Source of the DNA: Bacteroidaceae bacterium
GTDB lineage: Bacteria > Bacteroidota > Bacteroidia > Bacteroidales > Bacteroidaceae
Length of the DNA stretch: 48,161 nt
Direction: 5' to 3'
Assembly: GCA_017615245.1 (NCBI GenBank)
Contig: JAGAAL010000039.1
Coordinates: 1 to 48,161 of the forward strand
Below the pieces are notes generated by a model that worked only from the letters and a program-made list of their open reading frames with translations, did no database searches and was not told the origin of the DNA. A program made the position numbers and the translations under genes. Shown here piece by piece: positions 16,874-26,176 of the stretch. Within the stretch, counting starts at the first letter, position 1. Each line of letters starts with the position of its first letter.

Positions 16874-19081
16874 TTATTTATGTACCACTCGGTCTTTCAA
16901 CTCTGCGAGTTTACCTGAATTCCAACGGTCAGTAGTACCTACGAGATAACCGGTAATACGCTGGAGGGTGTCGATGTTGGTGCTTCCGCACTTAGGACAT
17001 ACGGTCAGACCCTCTGTTGCATCCTCATAGCCGCAGTCCATACAACGGTTGCGGTTGTGGTTCACAGAACCGTAGCCTATATCGTAACGGTCCATAAGGT
17101 CCACGATATTCATGATAGCTGCCGGGTTGTGGGTTGCATCTCCGTCGATTTCCACATAGAAAATGTGTCCGCCTCGGGTGAGGTTATGGTATGGTGCCTC
17201 GATTTCTGCCTTATGGCGTGGGCTGCAATGATAGTACACAGGTACGTGGTTAGAGTTGGTATAGTAGTCCTTGTCTGTTACCCCTGGGATGATACCGAAT
17301 TTCTTTCTATCGAACTTGGTGAATCGTCCTGCCAATCCTTCAGCTGGTGTAGCGAGGATGGAGTAGTTGTGCTGATAACGCTGGCTGAATTCCAATACTC
17401 TGTCGCGCATATATGTCACAATCTTCAAGCCCAGTTCCTGACTCTTCGGGTCTTCACCGTGATGATGGCCTGTGAGGGCAATCAGACATTCTGCCAATCC
17501 GATGAATCCGATACCAAGGGTTCCGTGATTGATAACGCTCTCGATGGTGTCGTCGGGTTTCAGGTTCTCTGCATCAACCCACAAGCGTGACATAAGAAGC
17601 TGGAACTGCTTGGCGAGTGCGGTCTTCTGGAACTGGAATCGTTCGTCCAACTGCTTAGCTGCAATTTCAAGCATATTGTCGAGCTTGGCAAAGAAGGCAT
17701 TGATACGTTCTTCCTGATTCTCTATAGGCATACACTCGATGGCGAGTTTCACGATGTTCATGGTCGTAAACGACAAGTTACCGCGTCCGATACTTGTCTT
17801 TTCGCCGAAGCGGTCTTCGAATACTCGTGTGCGGCATCCCATCGTAGCCAGTTCGTACTTATAGCGCTCAGGGTCGTTGATGTTCCACTTTTCGTGTTGG
17901 TTGTATGACGCATCGAGGTTGACGAAATTGGGGAAGAAGCGGCGTGCTGTCACCTTACAAGCAAGACAGTAGAGGTCATAGTTGGGGTCTTCGGGCAGGT
18001 AGCTCACACCTTTCTTCTTCTTCCATATCTGGATAGGGAAGATGGCTGTAGAGCCTCCTCCTACACCCTGATAGGTGGAATTGAGCAATTCACGAATGAC
18101 ACAGCGTCCCTCTGCAGAGATGTCTGTTCCATAGTTGATGCTGCTGAATACCACTTGGTTACCGCCACGTGAGTGGATGGTGTTCATGTTGTGGATAAAT
18201 GCCTCCATCGCTTGATGCACACGCTGTACGGTGCGGTTGATGGCATGCTGCTTTGCACGCTCCTTGCCTGTCAGTCCACTAAGGTTGCCATATATATAGT
18301 CTTTGATGGGTGCATCGTATAGCTCCTGCAGATCCATACCGCTCATCTGCTCGATGTACTGCACCTCTTCTTTATATGACGCGCGCACGTAAGGGGCCAT
18401 GTAGAAGTCAAACGCCGGTATAGCCTGACCTCCGTGCATTTCGTTCTGGGCTGTTTCGAGTGAAATACAGGCAATCACGCTGGCGGTCTCGATACGCTTG
18501 GCAGGACGACTCTCTCCGTGACCTGCGCTGAATCCGTTGAGCAGGATGTGGTCGAGCGGATGCTGAACGCATGTGAGAGATTTGGTAGGATAGTAGTCTT
18601 TATCGTGGATATGCAGGTAGTTTTTCTTTACGGCTTCACGTACATCTTCAGACAGTAAGTAGTCGTCAACGAAAGGCTTAGTACTTTCGCTGGCAAATTT
18701 CATCATCATGCCAGCAGGTGAGTCGGCATTCATGTTGGCATTCTCGCGAGTCACATCACTACGCTTTGCTTCGATGATTTCCAGGAAGATGTCGCGTGTC
18801 TTGGCTTGACGTGCGATACTGCGTTTGTCACGATACGAAATGTATTTCTTCGCAACCTCCTTACGAGGGCTGCGCATGAGTTCGATTTCCACCATATCTT
18901 GGATTTCCTCGACACTCATTTGGTCCTTTCCTTGCATACCGATCTTGTCGGCTATGCGCTGGATGAGAGCTTCGTCCTCACCCTTCTCGGTTGTCAGCAT
19001 CGCCTTGCGGATGGCGGCTTTGATTTTTTCTTCGTTGAAGCCGACGATACGTCCGTCGCGCTTTAATACTGTCTGTATCAT
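16874..19081 (-). CDS. nrdD: Anaerobic ribonucleoside-triphosphate reductase
   Basis: This class III reductase makes dNTPs from NTPs without oxygen. In 735 residues it shows an N-terminal ATP-cone (KRDGRIVGFNEEKIKAAIRK, about 5-95), a central reductase barrel (HIHDKDYYPTKSLTCVQHPL, GGNQVVFSSINYG), and a C-terminal zinc site formed by CMDCGYED and CPKCGSTN. The glycyl-radical loop is RITGYLVGTTDRWNSGK with Gly711. These are all key features of NrdD and none is missing. It is followed by nrdG. The promoter is at 19128-19135, 46 bp before the ATG. It supports an anaerobic lifestyle, though class III enzymes also occur in facultative bacteria. Confidence 0.97.
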   Translation of the reverse strand: MIQTVLKRDGRIVGFNEEKIKAAIRKAMLTTEKGEDEALIQRIADKIGMQGKDQMSVEEIQDMVEIELMRSPRKEVAKKYISYRDKRSIARQAKTRDIFLEIIEAKRSDVTRENANMNADSPAGMMMKFASESTKPFVDDYLLSEDVREAVKKNYLHIHDKDYYPTKSLTCVQHPLDHILLNGFSAGHGESRPAKRIETASVIACISLETAQNEMHGGQAIPAFDFYMAPYVRASYKEEVQYIEQMSGMDLQELYDAPIKDYIYGNLSGLTGKERAKQHAINRTVQRVHQAMEAFIHNMNTIHSRGGNQVVFSSINYGTDISAEGRCVIRELLNSTYQGVGGGSTAIFPIQIWKKKKGVSYLPEDPNYDLYCLACKVTARRFFPNFVNLDASYNQHEKWNINDPERYKYELATMGCRTRVFEDRFGEKTSIGRGNLSFTTMNIVKLAIECMPIENQEERINAFFAKLDNMLEIAAKQLDERFQFQKTALAKQFQLLMSRLWVDAENLKPDDTIESVINHGTLGIGFIGLAECLIALTGHHHGEDPKSQELGLKIVTYMRDRVLEFSQRYQHNYSILATPAEGLAGRFTKFDRKKFGIIPGVTDKDYYTNSNHVPVYYHCSPRHKAEIEAPYHNLTRGGHIFYVEIDGDATHNPAAIMNIVDLMDRYDIGYGSVNHNRNRCMDCGYEDATEGLTVCPKCGSTNIDTLQRITGYLVGTTDRWNSGKLAELKDRVVHK

Positions 19082-19127
19082 TTTCGATTGCTTTAGGTAA
19101 AAGTTTGTTTAATTGCGAATTTGGTTG

Positions 19128-19135
19128 CAAAGTTA
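19128..19135 (-). promoter_or_regulatory. -7 promoter element for nrdD-nrdG
   Basis: CAAAGTTA reads TAACTTTG on the minus strand, matching TAnnTTTG. Confidence 0.7.
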
Positions 19136-19399
19136 AGAATAATAGTTGAAACAAACAAACATTTTTATAAAAATTTTTCAAGAAAATTTCAATTTTGGAA
19201 AACTTTTACTTGTTTAAAATTGTATAACTCGCTGTATGGCAATGACAAGAAATGTTAAAACGGAAAACTTTGATTTTTATTGAAAAAGTAAACTTTTCTC
19301 GTTTTTGTCATTTTAACACTGTTATTTTGAGTCGTAGAATGAGAAAAACTACTATATAACAGGAAAATATCTGTATAAAAAGTCTGTTTTTTGAATCGT
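19136..19399. other. AT-rich intergenic region between divergent nrdD and acid phosphatase
   Basis: The 357-bp gap 19082-19438 holds the nrdD promoter on one side and the phosphatase promoter on the other. The middle is very AT-rich with A- and T-tracts. I see no coding frame with family resemblance, no tRNA and no clear hairpin. It could hold binding sites for an oxygen or nucleotide regulator, but I recognise none. Confidence 0.5.
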
Positions 19400-19434
19400 T
19401 TTGTTTTTCATGTTCGAATAATTTCTTATCTTTG
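19400..19434 (+). promoter_or_regulatory. Promoter of the acid phosphatase gene
   Basis: TTTG at 19400-19403 (-33 region) and TATCTTTG at 19427-19434 (-7) fit the Bacteroidales consensus. The -7 element ends only 4 bp before the ATG, so the transcript should have little or no leader. Confidence 0.6.
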
Positions 19435-19438
19435 CAGC

Positions 19439-20863
19439 ATGAAAACAAAAGCATCACATATCGCCCAATATCGTCTTTTCGCTCTATTGACGATTTTGAC
19501 TCTCTGTGCATCGCTCCAAGTGACTGCCCAGAACACAGAACGTAGGCCCAACAACACCACGTATTTCTCAACTAACGAGTTGCCCGATCCTACTGTCTAT
19601 CTACCTGTTCCGCCTGATACTGCCAGCACATTGTTTGTTGGCGACTTTATGCGTTGGATATGGGGCAAGTCAGTTCGCAGTACGGAGAGAGGGCGTCAAG
19701 CCAGTTGGGAGTCGCTCTACGGGGTGCGTCGTATGGCAACGGTCTATGGCGATGCAATGAACATGAAAATTACAGAGGAGGATACACCAGCTATCTGGAG
19801 ATTACTGCAACGTGTAGGTGAGACTGGTAACAAGGCAACAGGCAAAGCTAAGCGAAAGTATATGCGTGTACGACCATTTGCACGTATGAATGAACACGTA
19901 TGGGGTGAATTCGACAACGAATGGGACCTTCGTCACAATGGTTCCTATCCGTCCGGACATACTGGTTTTGGATGGAGTACAGCATTGGCTCTTGCAGAAA
20001 TGGCTCCAGAGTACCAGGACACCATTCTGCGTCGAGGATATGAATATGGTGACAGTCGTGTCATTGTAGGTGCTCATTGGCAAAGTGATGTAGATGCAGG
20101 ACGTCTTGCAGCCTCTGCTGCCTTTGCCCGTCTGCACACCTCGACGGAATATTCAGAAGACTTGGAGAATGCCCGTGCTGAATATCGGCGTATTAAAGGC
20201 ATTAAGGCACAAGCGACATCAGCAGGTTATCCTCATATAGAGCACATCATCGATTCACCAGCCGATACTGCCTCTTATCATTATTATGGCGATGTGGCCT
20301 ATTACTGGCAAGCAAAATCAGAACGTAACACTTTACGAGGCGAGGAAGCTGTGACTGATACGGCCTGCACCATCAATTATTTCCTGCAAACCTATGGGGC
20401 TTGTACAAACATTCCTATTGACATCACTTCCACGCCCGATATTGCAGCATACGTCACATACGTATTTGACGAACTATGTAACGCCTGCTCTCAATCTAAG
20501 TCCACAGGATTCCGTCTGCGTCCATTCGTTCGGATGGGTGAGCATTCGGCACTGCCTGAGAAAGATGAACGCTATAGCAAATCATCAAGCTATCCGTCTT
20601 CTCATTCCATCATAGGGTGGGGTATTGCTCTTGCACTCGTCGAAGTAATGCCCGATTGTCAGGATGCCATCCTCAAGCGAGGATATGAATATGGTCGTAG
20701 CCGCACGATTCTCGGCTTCCACTTCAAAAGTGATGTTCAAGCAGGCCGCCTCGTTAGCTCTTACACCCTCGCCCGCCTCCACAACGAGCCTGATTTCCGA
20801 CAGTTTCTAACAGCAGCTCAAAAAGAGTACAAAGACGCAAGCGGTCCCACACCGGAAGATTAA
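19439..20863 (+). CDS. Exported tandem class A acid phosphatase (two PAP2-superfamily domains)
   Basis: The start is the ATG at 19439, where a signal peptide begins (MKTKASHIAQYRLFALL ... VTAQ). Upstream in-frame codons are non-ATG and lie in the promoter. The 474-residue protein has two copies of the class A acid phosphatase signature KX6RP-PSGH-SRX5HX2D. Copy 1: KRKYMRVRP, YPSGHT (171-174) and SRVIVGAHWQSD. Copy 2: KSTGFRLRP, YPSSHS (386-389) and SRTILGFHFKSD. Such enzymes hydrolyse phosphomonoesters in the periplasm. In copy 2 the Gly of PSGH is Ser, which may weaken it. Single PAP2 domains are usual, so the fused pair is an internal duplication. It is followed by a short hairpin at 20920 and appears monocistronic. 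Confidence 0.88.
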   Translation: MKTKASHIAQYRLFALLTILTLCASLQVTAQNTERRPNNTTYFSTNELPDPTVYLPVPPDTASTLFVGDFMRWIWGKSVRSTERGRQASWESLYGVRRMATVYGDAMNMKITEEDTPAIWRLLQRVGETGNKATGKAKRKYMRVRPFARMNEHVWGEFDNEWDLRHNGSYPSGHTGFGWSTALALAEMAPEYQDTILRRGYEYGDSRVIVGAHWQSDVDAGRLAASAAFARLHTSTEYSEDLENARAEYRRIKGIKAQATSAGYPHIEHIIDSPADTASYHYYGDVAYYWQAKSERNTLRGEEAVTDTACTINYFLQTYGACTNIPIDITSTPDIAAYVTYVFDELCNACSQSKSTGFRLRPFVRMGEHSALPEKDERYSKSSSYPSSHSIIGWGIALALVEVMPDCQDAILKRGYEYGRSRTILGFHFKSDVQAGRLVSSYTLARLHNEPDFRQFLTAAQKEYKDASGPTPED

Positions 20864-20919
20864 CTCCAAATCGCTTATTGGTTATGGGTTATTCGTTATT
20901 GAATTGTTCGATGATACTA

Positions 20920-20936
20920 CTTTGGCTTTGCCAAAG
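20920..20936 (+). terminator. Possible terminator hairpin after the acid phosphatase
   Basis: CTTTGGC pairs with GCCAAAG around TTT. The following bases are purine-rich, not a T-tract, so termination efficiency is doubtful. Confidence 0.4.
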
Positions 20937-20999
20937 AGAAAAAATGTGTCGGAAATAAAAATAAATTCAATTTTATTTTGTCGTTCGCTTGGCTTTTAC

Positions 21000-21007
21000 T
21001 ATCTTTG
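21000..21007 (+). promoter_or_regulatory. -7 promoter element for the sensor-transport operon
   Basis: TATCTTTG matches TAnnTTTG and lies 29 bp before the GTG start of the kinase. No other -7 match was noticed in the short gaps downstream to 31918. Confidence 0.7.
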
Positions 21008-21036
21008 CAATCACTAATGATATCTAGTCATACCTC

Positions 21037-24000
21037 GTGAAGATAAAATGGATCATATCTTGCATAGTTCTCATTCTCTGCAGTTGCATCATGAGCTGCA
21101 GTGACGATGTGGATGTAACGTTGCGTCACGAGGTAGATTCTCTCAACTTATTGGCTTATCGTACTCGCTACATAGGGCTTGATACCACCGCCAAATACTC
21201 TCAGATGGCATTCGAGGCTTCGGTGAGGTCTGATGGCACGTTGTATCGTGAGGGTAGGGCTGATGCGTTGTCAAACTTGGCTTTTGTGCAATACATGATG
21301 ATGGACTATGATAGTGCAACAGCGCTTTATACTCAAAGTGCGAAGCTGTCGAAGAACATCATCACGCAAGCTGTGGCAGACATCGGACTTATGAAGATTT
21401 GTCATATCACGGCTCGCAACGATGAATTTCTGGACTATCGCCATGAGGCAGAGATGAAATTGCAACGTCTGTCGGAATCGCTCGACGAGATGCAACTATC
21501 GCCTATGCAGTTTACGTTCCTCAATTATGCCAAGAGTGAATTCCATTTTGCTTCTGCTACTTACTACAACGGTATTCTGCATCCCGAACTTGCGGATGCA
21601 GAGATAGAGGCGATAACGAACGATATGGGTATCGTGAACTTCGACATTGCCCAGTTGGCTCGCTATTACATTTTGCAAGGAGAATACGAAACGGGGCGCG
21701 AATTGGGTATGAAGTTCAACTTGACTTACATGCTGGCAAGTGCTTCACAACATATCGCCAAGCAACTGATTGATTATCCTGACCGGATAAATCTGGACAC
21801 GATGTCAGATGATTCCATCCCTCCGTATGCATTGTTTATCGCTCAAGATGCATTGCGTCTGTTCCGCGAATATGGTTCGCTATACAGCAGGGCTGTCACC
21901 TACCTGACAATTTCGGATTATTATGCAAAAAACGGAATGCTCGAAGTTGCTCTCGACACCGCTACCAAGGCTTTGGAGTTTGTGAACATCCAACACATGG
22001 GCGTATATGGCGATGATATAGATTTCCTCACCCCTTATTCATCGCGTAGCGATGTAGAACCCACTGAACTCAGTTGGCTGAAACGTAAAGACATCAGCTG
22101 TGCTTGGGAGTGGATTGCTAATATCCGCAAACACCTCGGTTTGTTGTTTGAACAGATGAATATGCAAGCGGCTGCCGATTATAATAATCACATCTATTAT
22201 ACGATTCTGGACAATACCCGACAGGACAAACGACTCGAACATCAGATTGAGGACCTGGAACAGGAGAAAGCCGATCAGACCACGTGGGCATGGATTGTAT
22301 CCATCTTCTCTGTGTTGTTGTTTGTGGCCATATTCTTATTCATTCGTCACCAGAAACGAGCTACGGAGCGGTCGTATGCAAACGATATCAATAACGTGGA
22401 GGCGTCGTTCAATAAATGGATGGACGAGAATGAGGCTCTTTATAACTCTCTATCAGAAAAGGAAAAACTGATTGACAGTGAGACTTACATACATGAACAA
22501 CATATTACAGAGAACAAACGAAGTTATATAGACCGTTGTACCAGTCTGTCGCTGGTGTACAGCATCACGCCTTTCCTGGACCGCGCCATTAACGAACTGA
22601 ACAAACTCAACACTACCCAGGAAGCAGATGAAGTACGCACAGAACGTATTGCATATCTCTCGGAACTGATTGACCGTATTAACCTCTATAACGAGGTGTT
22701 GTCGCATTGGATTAAGGTGCGCCAAGGTATGGTGAACCTGAACATCGAGAATTTTGAACTGCAACCATTGCTCGATACGCTTAGCAAGAATCGTAATACG
22801 TTCTCAAACAAGGGGCTGACGCTTCATGTGGTTGAGACCGATGCGGTTGTGAAGGCAGATAAAGCTCTGACATTGTTTATGATGAATACCCTGCTCGATA
22901 ATGCCCGAAAGTACACACCAGCAGGGGGAGAGGTAGGCATCGACGTGCAGGAAACAGACGATTATGTAGAGATTGGTGTGACCGATACAGGGCGTGGTCT
23001 GTCGAAAGAGGATATTCGTACGATTTGTCAGGAAAAGGTTTACGACTCGAGTCAGATAGGTGATGTGGCACACGACGAGAACCTGAAACAAAATAAGGGA
23101 TTCGGATTCGGACTGATGAACTGCAAGGGTATCATCGATAAATATAAGAAAACGAACGCAGTCTTCTCTGTCTGCATGTTTAACATCGAGAGCCAATTGG
23201 GCAAAGGTAGCCGATTCTATTTCCGTCTGCCGAAAGGGGTAGTTCGTGCGATGCTGGTGATGCTCATGCTGATTCCCGCTTTCAAAACGATGAGTGCGCA
23301 ATCCCAAGAGACAGTCGATACTGCTATCGTATCGATGACTTTACAGTCGAAACAGGAACAGGTGTCGCAGGAGCAAGCATATGAATCGCTGAAAAAAGAC
23401 AATGCAACAAGACAGACGTTCATTATCCTTGCACTGATGCTGGTAACGATTGCTTTCGTGGTGTTCTTAGTCATTTACTACCGCGTTCATATGTTGCCTG
23501 TCTTCAATATGCGACAATTGATGCAATTCAACAAGCGCTTGTTTGAAGAAGACAATCCAGACTTGCTTGGGTTGGTCTATACAGGTATCAACGACATCAA
23601 GGCTGTTGACGGTATCGCTCTGGGCATCCTACAGAACGAGACATCGCAGCTGATGATACGAAAGTCACTCAACTGTCCGACTCCCGATACGGTGGAATCG
23701 CTTACTCGTCACAGTTACGAAATGGGAAAAGAGATGACTGTCCGTGATGGCATCGTGCGCACTTATCTGCTCACGGTTCCAACCACATCACAGGAAGACG
23801 ATATGGAGACTGCTACTGATAGCAATGTTGGTGTGCTTACGGTTGTGTTCCATAATGCCTCACTATCGTCACAAGATGAGAAAATCATCCAACTCATAGC
23901 AGAACAAGTCGCCAAGTATGTGTATTTCTCTGATACGAAGGTGGAAAACCAGAAGGTAGAGCTGCAATTGAAGGAAGATGAGAAGTTGAGAGCAGAGAAA

Positions 24001-24711
24001 GAGGAGAACACCATCCATATTCAGAATATGGTGCTTGACAATTGTTTGTCGGCCATCAAGCATGAGACAATGTACTATCCGAATCGCATCCGTCAGTTGC
24101 TTGACGATGCGCAGCAAAAGCAGACCTTGCCAAATGAAGAAAATATCGCTCAGTTGTCTGAACTCATCAATTACTATAAAGATGTGTTCTCGCTGCTCAG
24201 CGCCTGTGCTGCCCGTCAGTTAGATAATGTGATGTTCAAGCGCAAGACTATCCCTGTCAGCACATTGGCACAATATGCCCAAAAGAGCATGAAGCGGATG
24301 GCGAAGAAGACAGATGTGGATATCGACTTCGTGGTAGATGCAAATTCGCAACTGAAGGTAGTCGGTGACCAGCAGATGTTGGAGTACCTGATAGATAATC
24401 TCATCTCCGCTGCGCTGACTGTTCAGCAGGATCGTACCATCCGATTGTTTTTTGACCGTTATGATGAATTTGTCCGCATCACCTTTGTTGATGAGGAAGT
24501 TGCGAAAAGTGAGAGCGAATTGTCAAATTTGTTCTACCCAGAGCATCTGCGTTATGATGAAGATGTTGACCGATTGGTTGGTGTGGAATATATGGTATGC
24601 CGTCAGATTGTACGTGAGCACGATGAGTATGGTGGTCGACGGGGGTGCCGCATCATTGCTTCGCCTTGTGGAAAGGGGTATAAGATGGAAATTATGATTA
24701 ATGGAATATAA
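21037..24711 (+). CDS. TPR sensor histidine kinase with duplicated kinase region (DUF5112/DUF5113 type)
   Basis: GTG is used as start. No ATG fits, and the next residues KIKWIISCIVLILC ... IMSC-SDD form a lipoprotein signal with Cys21. Helical TPR-like repeats follow (about 30-405), then a membrane segment (about 416-436), a coiled coil, a dimerisation region (about 490-590) and an ATP-binding domain. That domain has N-box LLDNARKY (Asn622), DTGRGL and GFGFGL. A second half begins with two more membrane segments (about 735-755 and 794-815) and a GAF-like region. It then has LDNCLSAIKHETMYYPNR with His1009, and an ATPase-like end (YLIDNLISAAL) lacking glycine boxes. The first half shows no obvious phospho-accepting His. 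I recognise this as the Bacteroidales DUF5112/DUF5113 kinase family from memory. It pairs with the response regulator 31 bp downstream. The stimulus is unknown. Confidence 0.85.
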   Translation: MKIKWIISCIVLILCSCIMSCSDDVDVTLRHEVDSLNLLAYRTRYIGLDTTAKYSQMAFEASVRSDGTLYREGRADALSNLAFVQYMMMDYDSATALYTQSAKLSKNIITQAVADIGLMKICHITARNDEFLDYRHEAEMKLQRLSESLDEMQLSPMQFTFLNYAKSEFHFASATYYNGILHPELADAEIEAITNDMGIVNFDIAQLARYYILQGEYETGRELGMKFNLTYMLASASQHIAKQLIDYPDRINLDTMSDDSIPPYALFIAQDALRLFREYGSLYSRAVTYLTISDYYAKNGMLEVALDTATKALEFVNIQHMGVYGDDIDFLTPYSSRSDVEPTELSWLKRKDISCAWEWIANIRKHLGLLFEQMNMQAAADYNNHIYYTILDNTRQDKRLEHQIEDLEQEKADQTTWAWIVSIFSVLLFVAIFLFIRHQKRATERSYANDINNVEASFNKWMDENEALYNSLSEKEKLIDSETYIHEQHITENKRSYIDRCTSLSLVYSITPFLDRAINELNKLNTTQEADEVRTERIAYLSELIDRINLYNEVLSHWIKVRQGMVNLNIENFELQPLLDTLSKNRNTFSNKGLTLHVVETDAVVKADKALTLFMMNTLLDNARKYTPAGGEVGIDVQETDDYVEIGVTDTGRGLSKEDIRTICQEKVYDSSQIGDVAHDENLKQNKGFGFGLMNCKGIIDKYKKTNAVFSVCMFNIESQLGKGSRFYFRLPKGVVRAMLVMLMLIPAFKTMSAQSQETVDTAIVSMTLQSKQEQVSQEQAYESLKKDNATRQTFIILALMLVTIAFVVFLVIYYRVHMLPVFNMRQLMQFNKRLFEEDNPDLLGLVYTGINDIKAVDGIALGILQNETSQLMIRKSLNCPTPDTVESLTRHSYEMGKEMTVRDGIVRTYLLTVPTTSQEDDMETATDSNVGVLTVVFHNASLSSQDEKIIQLIAEQVAKYVYFSDTKVENQKVELQLKEDEKLRAEKEENTIHIQNMVLDNCLSAIKHETMYYPNRIRQLLDDAQQKQTLPNEENIAQLSELINYYKDVFSLLSACAARQLDNVMFKRKTIPVSTLAQYAQKSMKRMAKKTDVDIDFVVDANSQLKVVGDQQMLEYLIDNLISAALTVQQDRTIRLFFDRYDEFVRITFVDEEVAKSESELSNLFYPEHLRYDEDVDRLVGVEYMVCRQIVREHDEYGGRRGCRIIASPCGKGYKMEIMINGI

Positions 24712-24742
24712 TAAGATTTAGAATAACAATTAAAAATATTGT

Positions 24743-25465
24743 ATGAACAAGTTTAATGTAATCATTGTTGAGGATGTCATGCTGGAATTGCGTGGTACTA
24801 TTGAAATTTTCAAGAACGAGATTCCTGAAGCAAACATCATTGGTACAGCTCAGAACGAAGAAGAATTCTGGGATTTAATTGCAAAGGAAACGCCAGACCT
24901 GGTACTGCTTGACTTAGGTTTGGGTGGATCAACAACAGTAGGTGTTGATATCTGTCGGAAACTGAGAGAGAAACAGATGCCGGTGAAGGTTCTCATCTTT
25001 ACAGGCGAAGTTTTGAATGAGAAACTATGGGTTGATGCCCTCGATGCAGGAGCCGACGGAATCATTCTGAAAAGTGGCGAACTACTCACTCCTGGAGATG
25101 TGCAAAGTGTGTTGAGCGGTAAACGCTATGTGTTCAATCAGCCCATTCTGAAGAAACTCGTAAAGCGATTCAGAAAGTCTGTTCTTAACGAGTATCGCCG
25201 TCAGGAAGCCTTTGTGCGTTACGACATTGACGAATACGACGAGATATTCCTGCGTCACTTAGCATTGGGTTATACGAAAGACATGATTGCCAACTTGCGT
25301 AGCATGCCGTTTGGAACCAAATCGTTGGAGAAACGTCAAGTGGAACTTATCAACCGTCTGTTCCCTCATGGAGAGAGCGAACGTATCAATGTGCCGCGAC
25401 TGGTGACCCGCGCATTCGAACTCAGAATCCTCGATGTAGATAATCTGGAGCCAGATGAAGAATAG
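24743..25465 (+). CDS. Two-component response regulator (REC plus Bacteroidales C-terminal domain)
   Basis: The 240-residue protein starts with a receiver domain. Acidic pair VIIVEDVM, phospho-acceptor Asp57 in PDLVLLDLGLGG, Thr in LIFTGE and Lys in GIILKSGE are all present. The C-terminal part (about 140-240, DEYDEIFLRHLALGYTKDMI, LEKRQVELINRLFP) reads as helical and may bind DNA. It resembles the helix-turn-helix layout of NarL-type regulators, and I recall it as a Bacteroidales-specific domain (DUF5932). It is the cognate partner of the kinase upstream by position. Its end overlaps the next gene by 11 bp, which suggests translational coupling. Target genes are unknown, but self-regulation of this operon is a natural guess. 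Confidence 0.88.
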   Translation: MNKFNVIIVEDVMLELRGTIEIFKNEIPEANIIGTAQNEEEFWDLIAKETPDLVLLDLGLGGSTTVGVDICRKLREKQMPVKVLIFTGEVLNEKLWVDALDAGADGIILKSGELLTPGDVQSVLSGKRYVFNQPILKKLVKRFRKSVLNEYRRQEAFVRYDIDEYDEIFLRHLALGYTKDMIANLRSMPFGTKSLEKRQVELINRLFPHGESERINVPRLVTRAFELRILDVDNLEPDEE

Positions 25466-26156
25466 TCGAATTGTCAATTGGATGCCTATCGGACTGCTTT
25501 GTCTGATACTGCTGCATGCCGTCGTTTCGTGGATAGGCGATATCTACGGATGGGGGTTGAACAACCTGTTCAGTCAGGCTGGCATCCGGTGGACTGTGAC
25601 TTACTTCATGTTTAATATCTCCTGTGCTCCATTTGCAGAGGTAATGTTGACACTCATCGCAATAGGGGTGCTGACGGAGTCAGGTATCTTCGGTGCATTC
25701 AGCAAGAAAGCATCGTTAAAACAAAAACGAGCCCTCTCGCTTGCCATGTTGGTGTTGACCATCATCATCGTGGTTATTGCCTGTATGGTTTTTCTCCCCA
25801 ATGCTGTCCTGCTCAGCCCGTTCGGCACATTGAGTGACTCACCTTTTTCACAAGGACTATTGGGTATCACCTGTACTATGGTGATTGTTGTGGGAAATGT
25901 TTATGGACTTTCATCAGGTCGTTTTTTCAACCTGACAGATACAATCAATGCACATGTGTCGCTGTTGATACCATGTCTGCCTTGTTTCTTGTCGATGATA
26001 CTGACAGCCATTCTAATGGGGTCGTTGACCTATTCCAACCTCATTCCGATACCGTCAACACTATTCACGGTATTATCGTGGTGTTTGTATCTCATCCCGT
26101 TTGTGGCACAATTGATGCATATCTTCAAATCGAATCATAAAAACATCATATCATAA
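25455..26156 (+). CDS. Multi-pass membrane protein, possibly AbgT-related
   Basis: This is a 233-residue, strongly hydrophobic protein with about six membrane segments. Clear ones are WMPIGLLCLILLHAVVSWI, AEVMLTLIAIGVL, ALSLAMLVLTIIIVVIACMV, LLGITCTMVIVVGNVYGL, LIPCLPCFLSMILTAILMGS and FTVLSWCLYLIPFVAQLM. The N-terminal phrase VVSWIGDIYGWGLNNLFSQAGIRW reads like short Bacteroidales proteins I remember annotated as AbgT-family (aminobenzoyl-glutamate transporter-like), but full AbgT proteins are about twice this length. A transport role is therefore only a guess; it could equally be a signalling accessory. The start lies inside the end of the regulator gene, and the arabinofuranosidase begins 20 bp downstream. 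Confidence 0.7.
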   Translation: MKNSRIVNWMPIGLLCLILLHAVVSWIGDIYGWGLNNLFSQAGIRWTVTYFMFNISCAPFAEVMLTLIAIGVLTESGIFGAFSKKASLKQKRALSLAMLVLTIIIVVIACMVFLPNAVLLSPFGTLSDSPFSQGLLGITCTMVIVVGNVYGLSSGRFFNLTDTINAHVSLLIPCLPCFLSMILTAILMGSLTYSNLIPIPSTLFTVLSWCLYLIPFVAQLMHIFKSNHKNIIS

Positions 26157-26176
26157 TCTAACGAACAGTCATTAAG

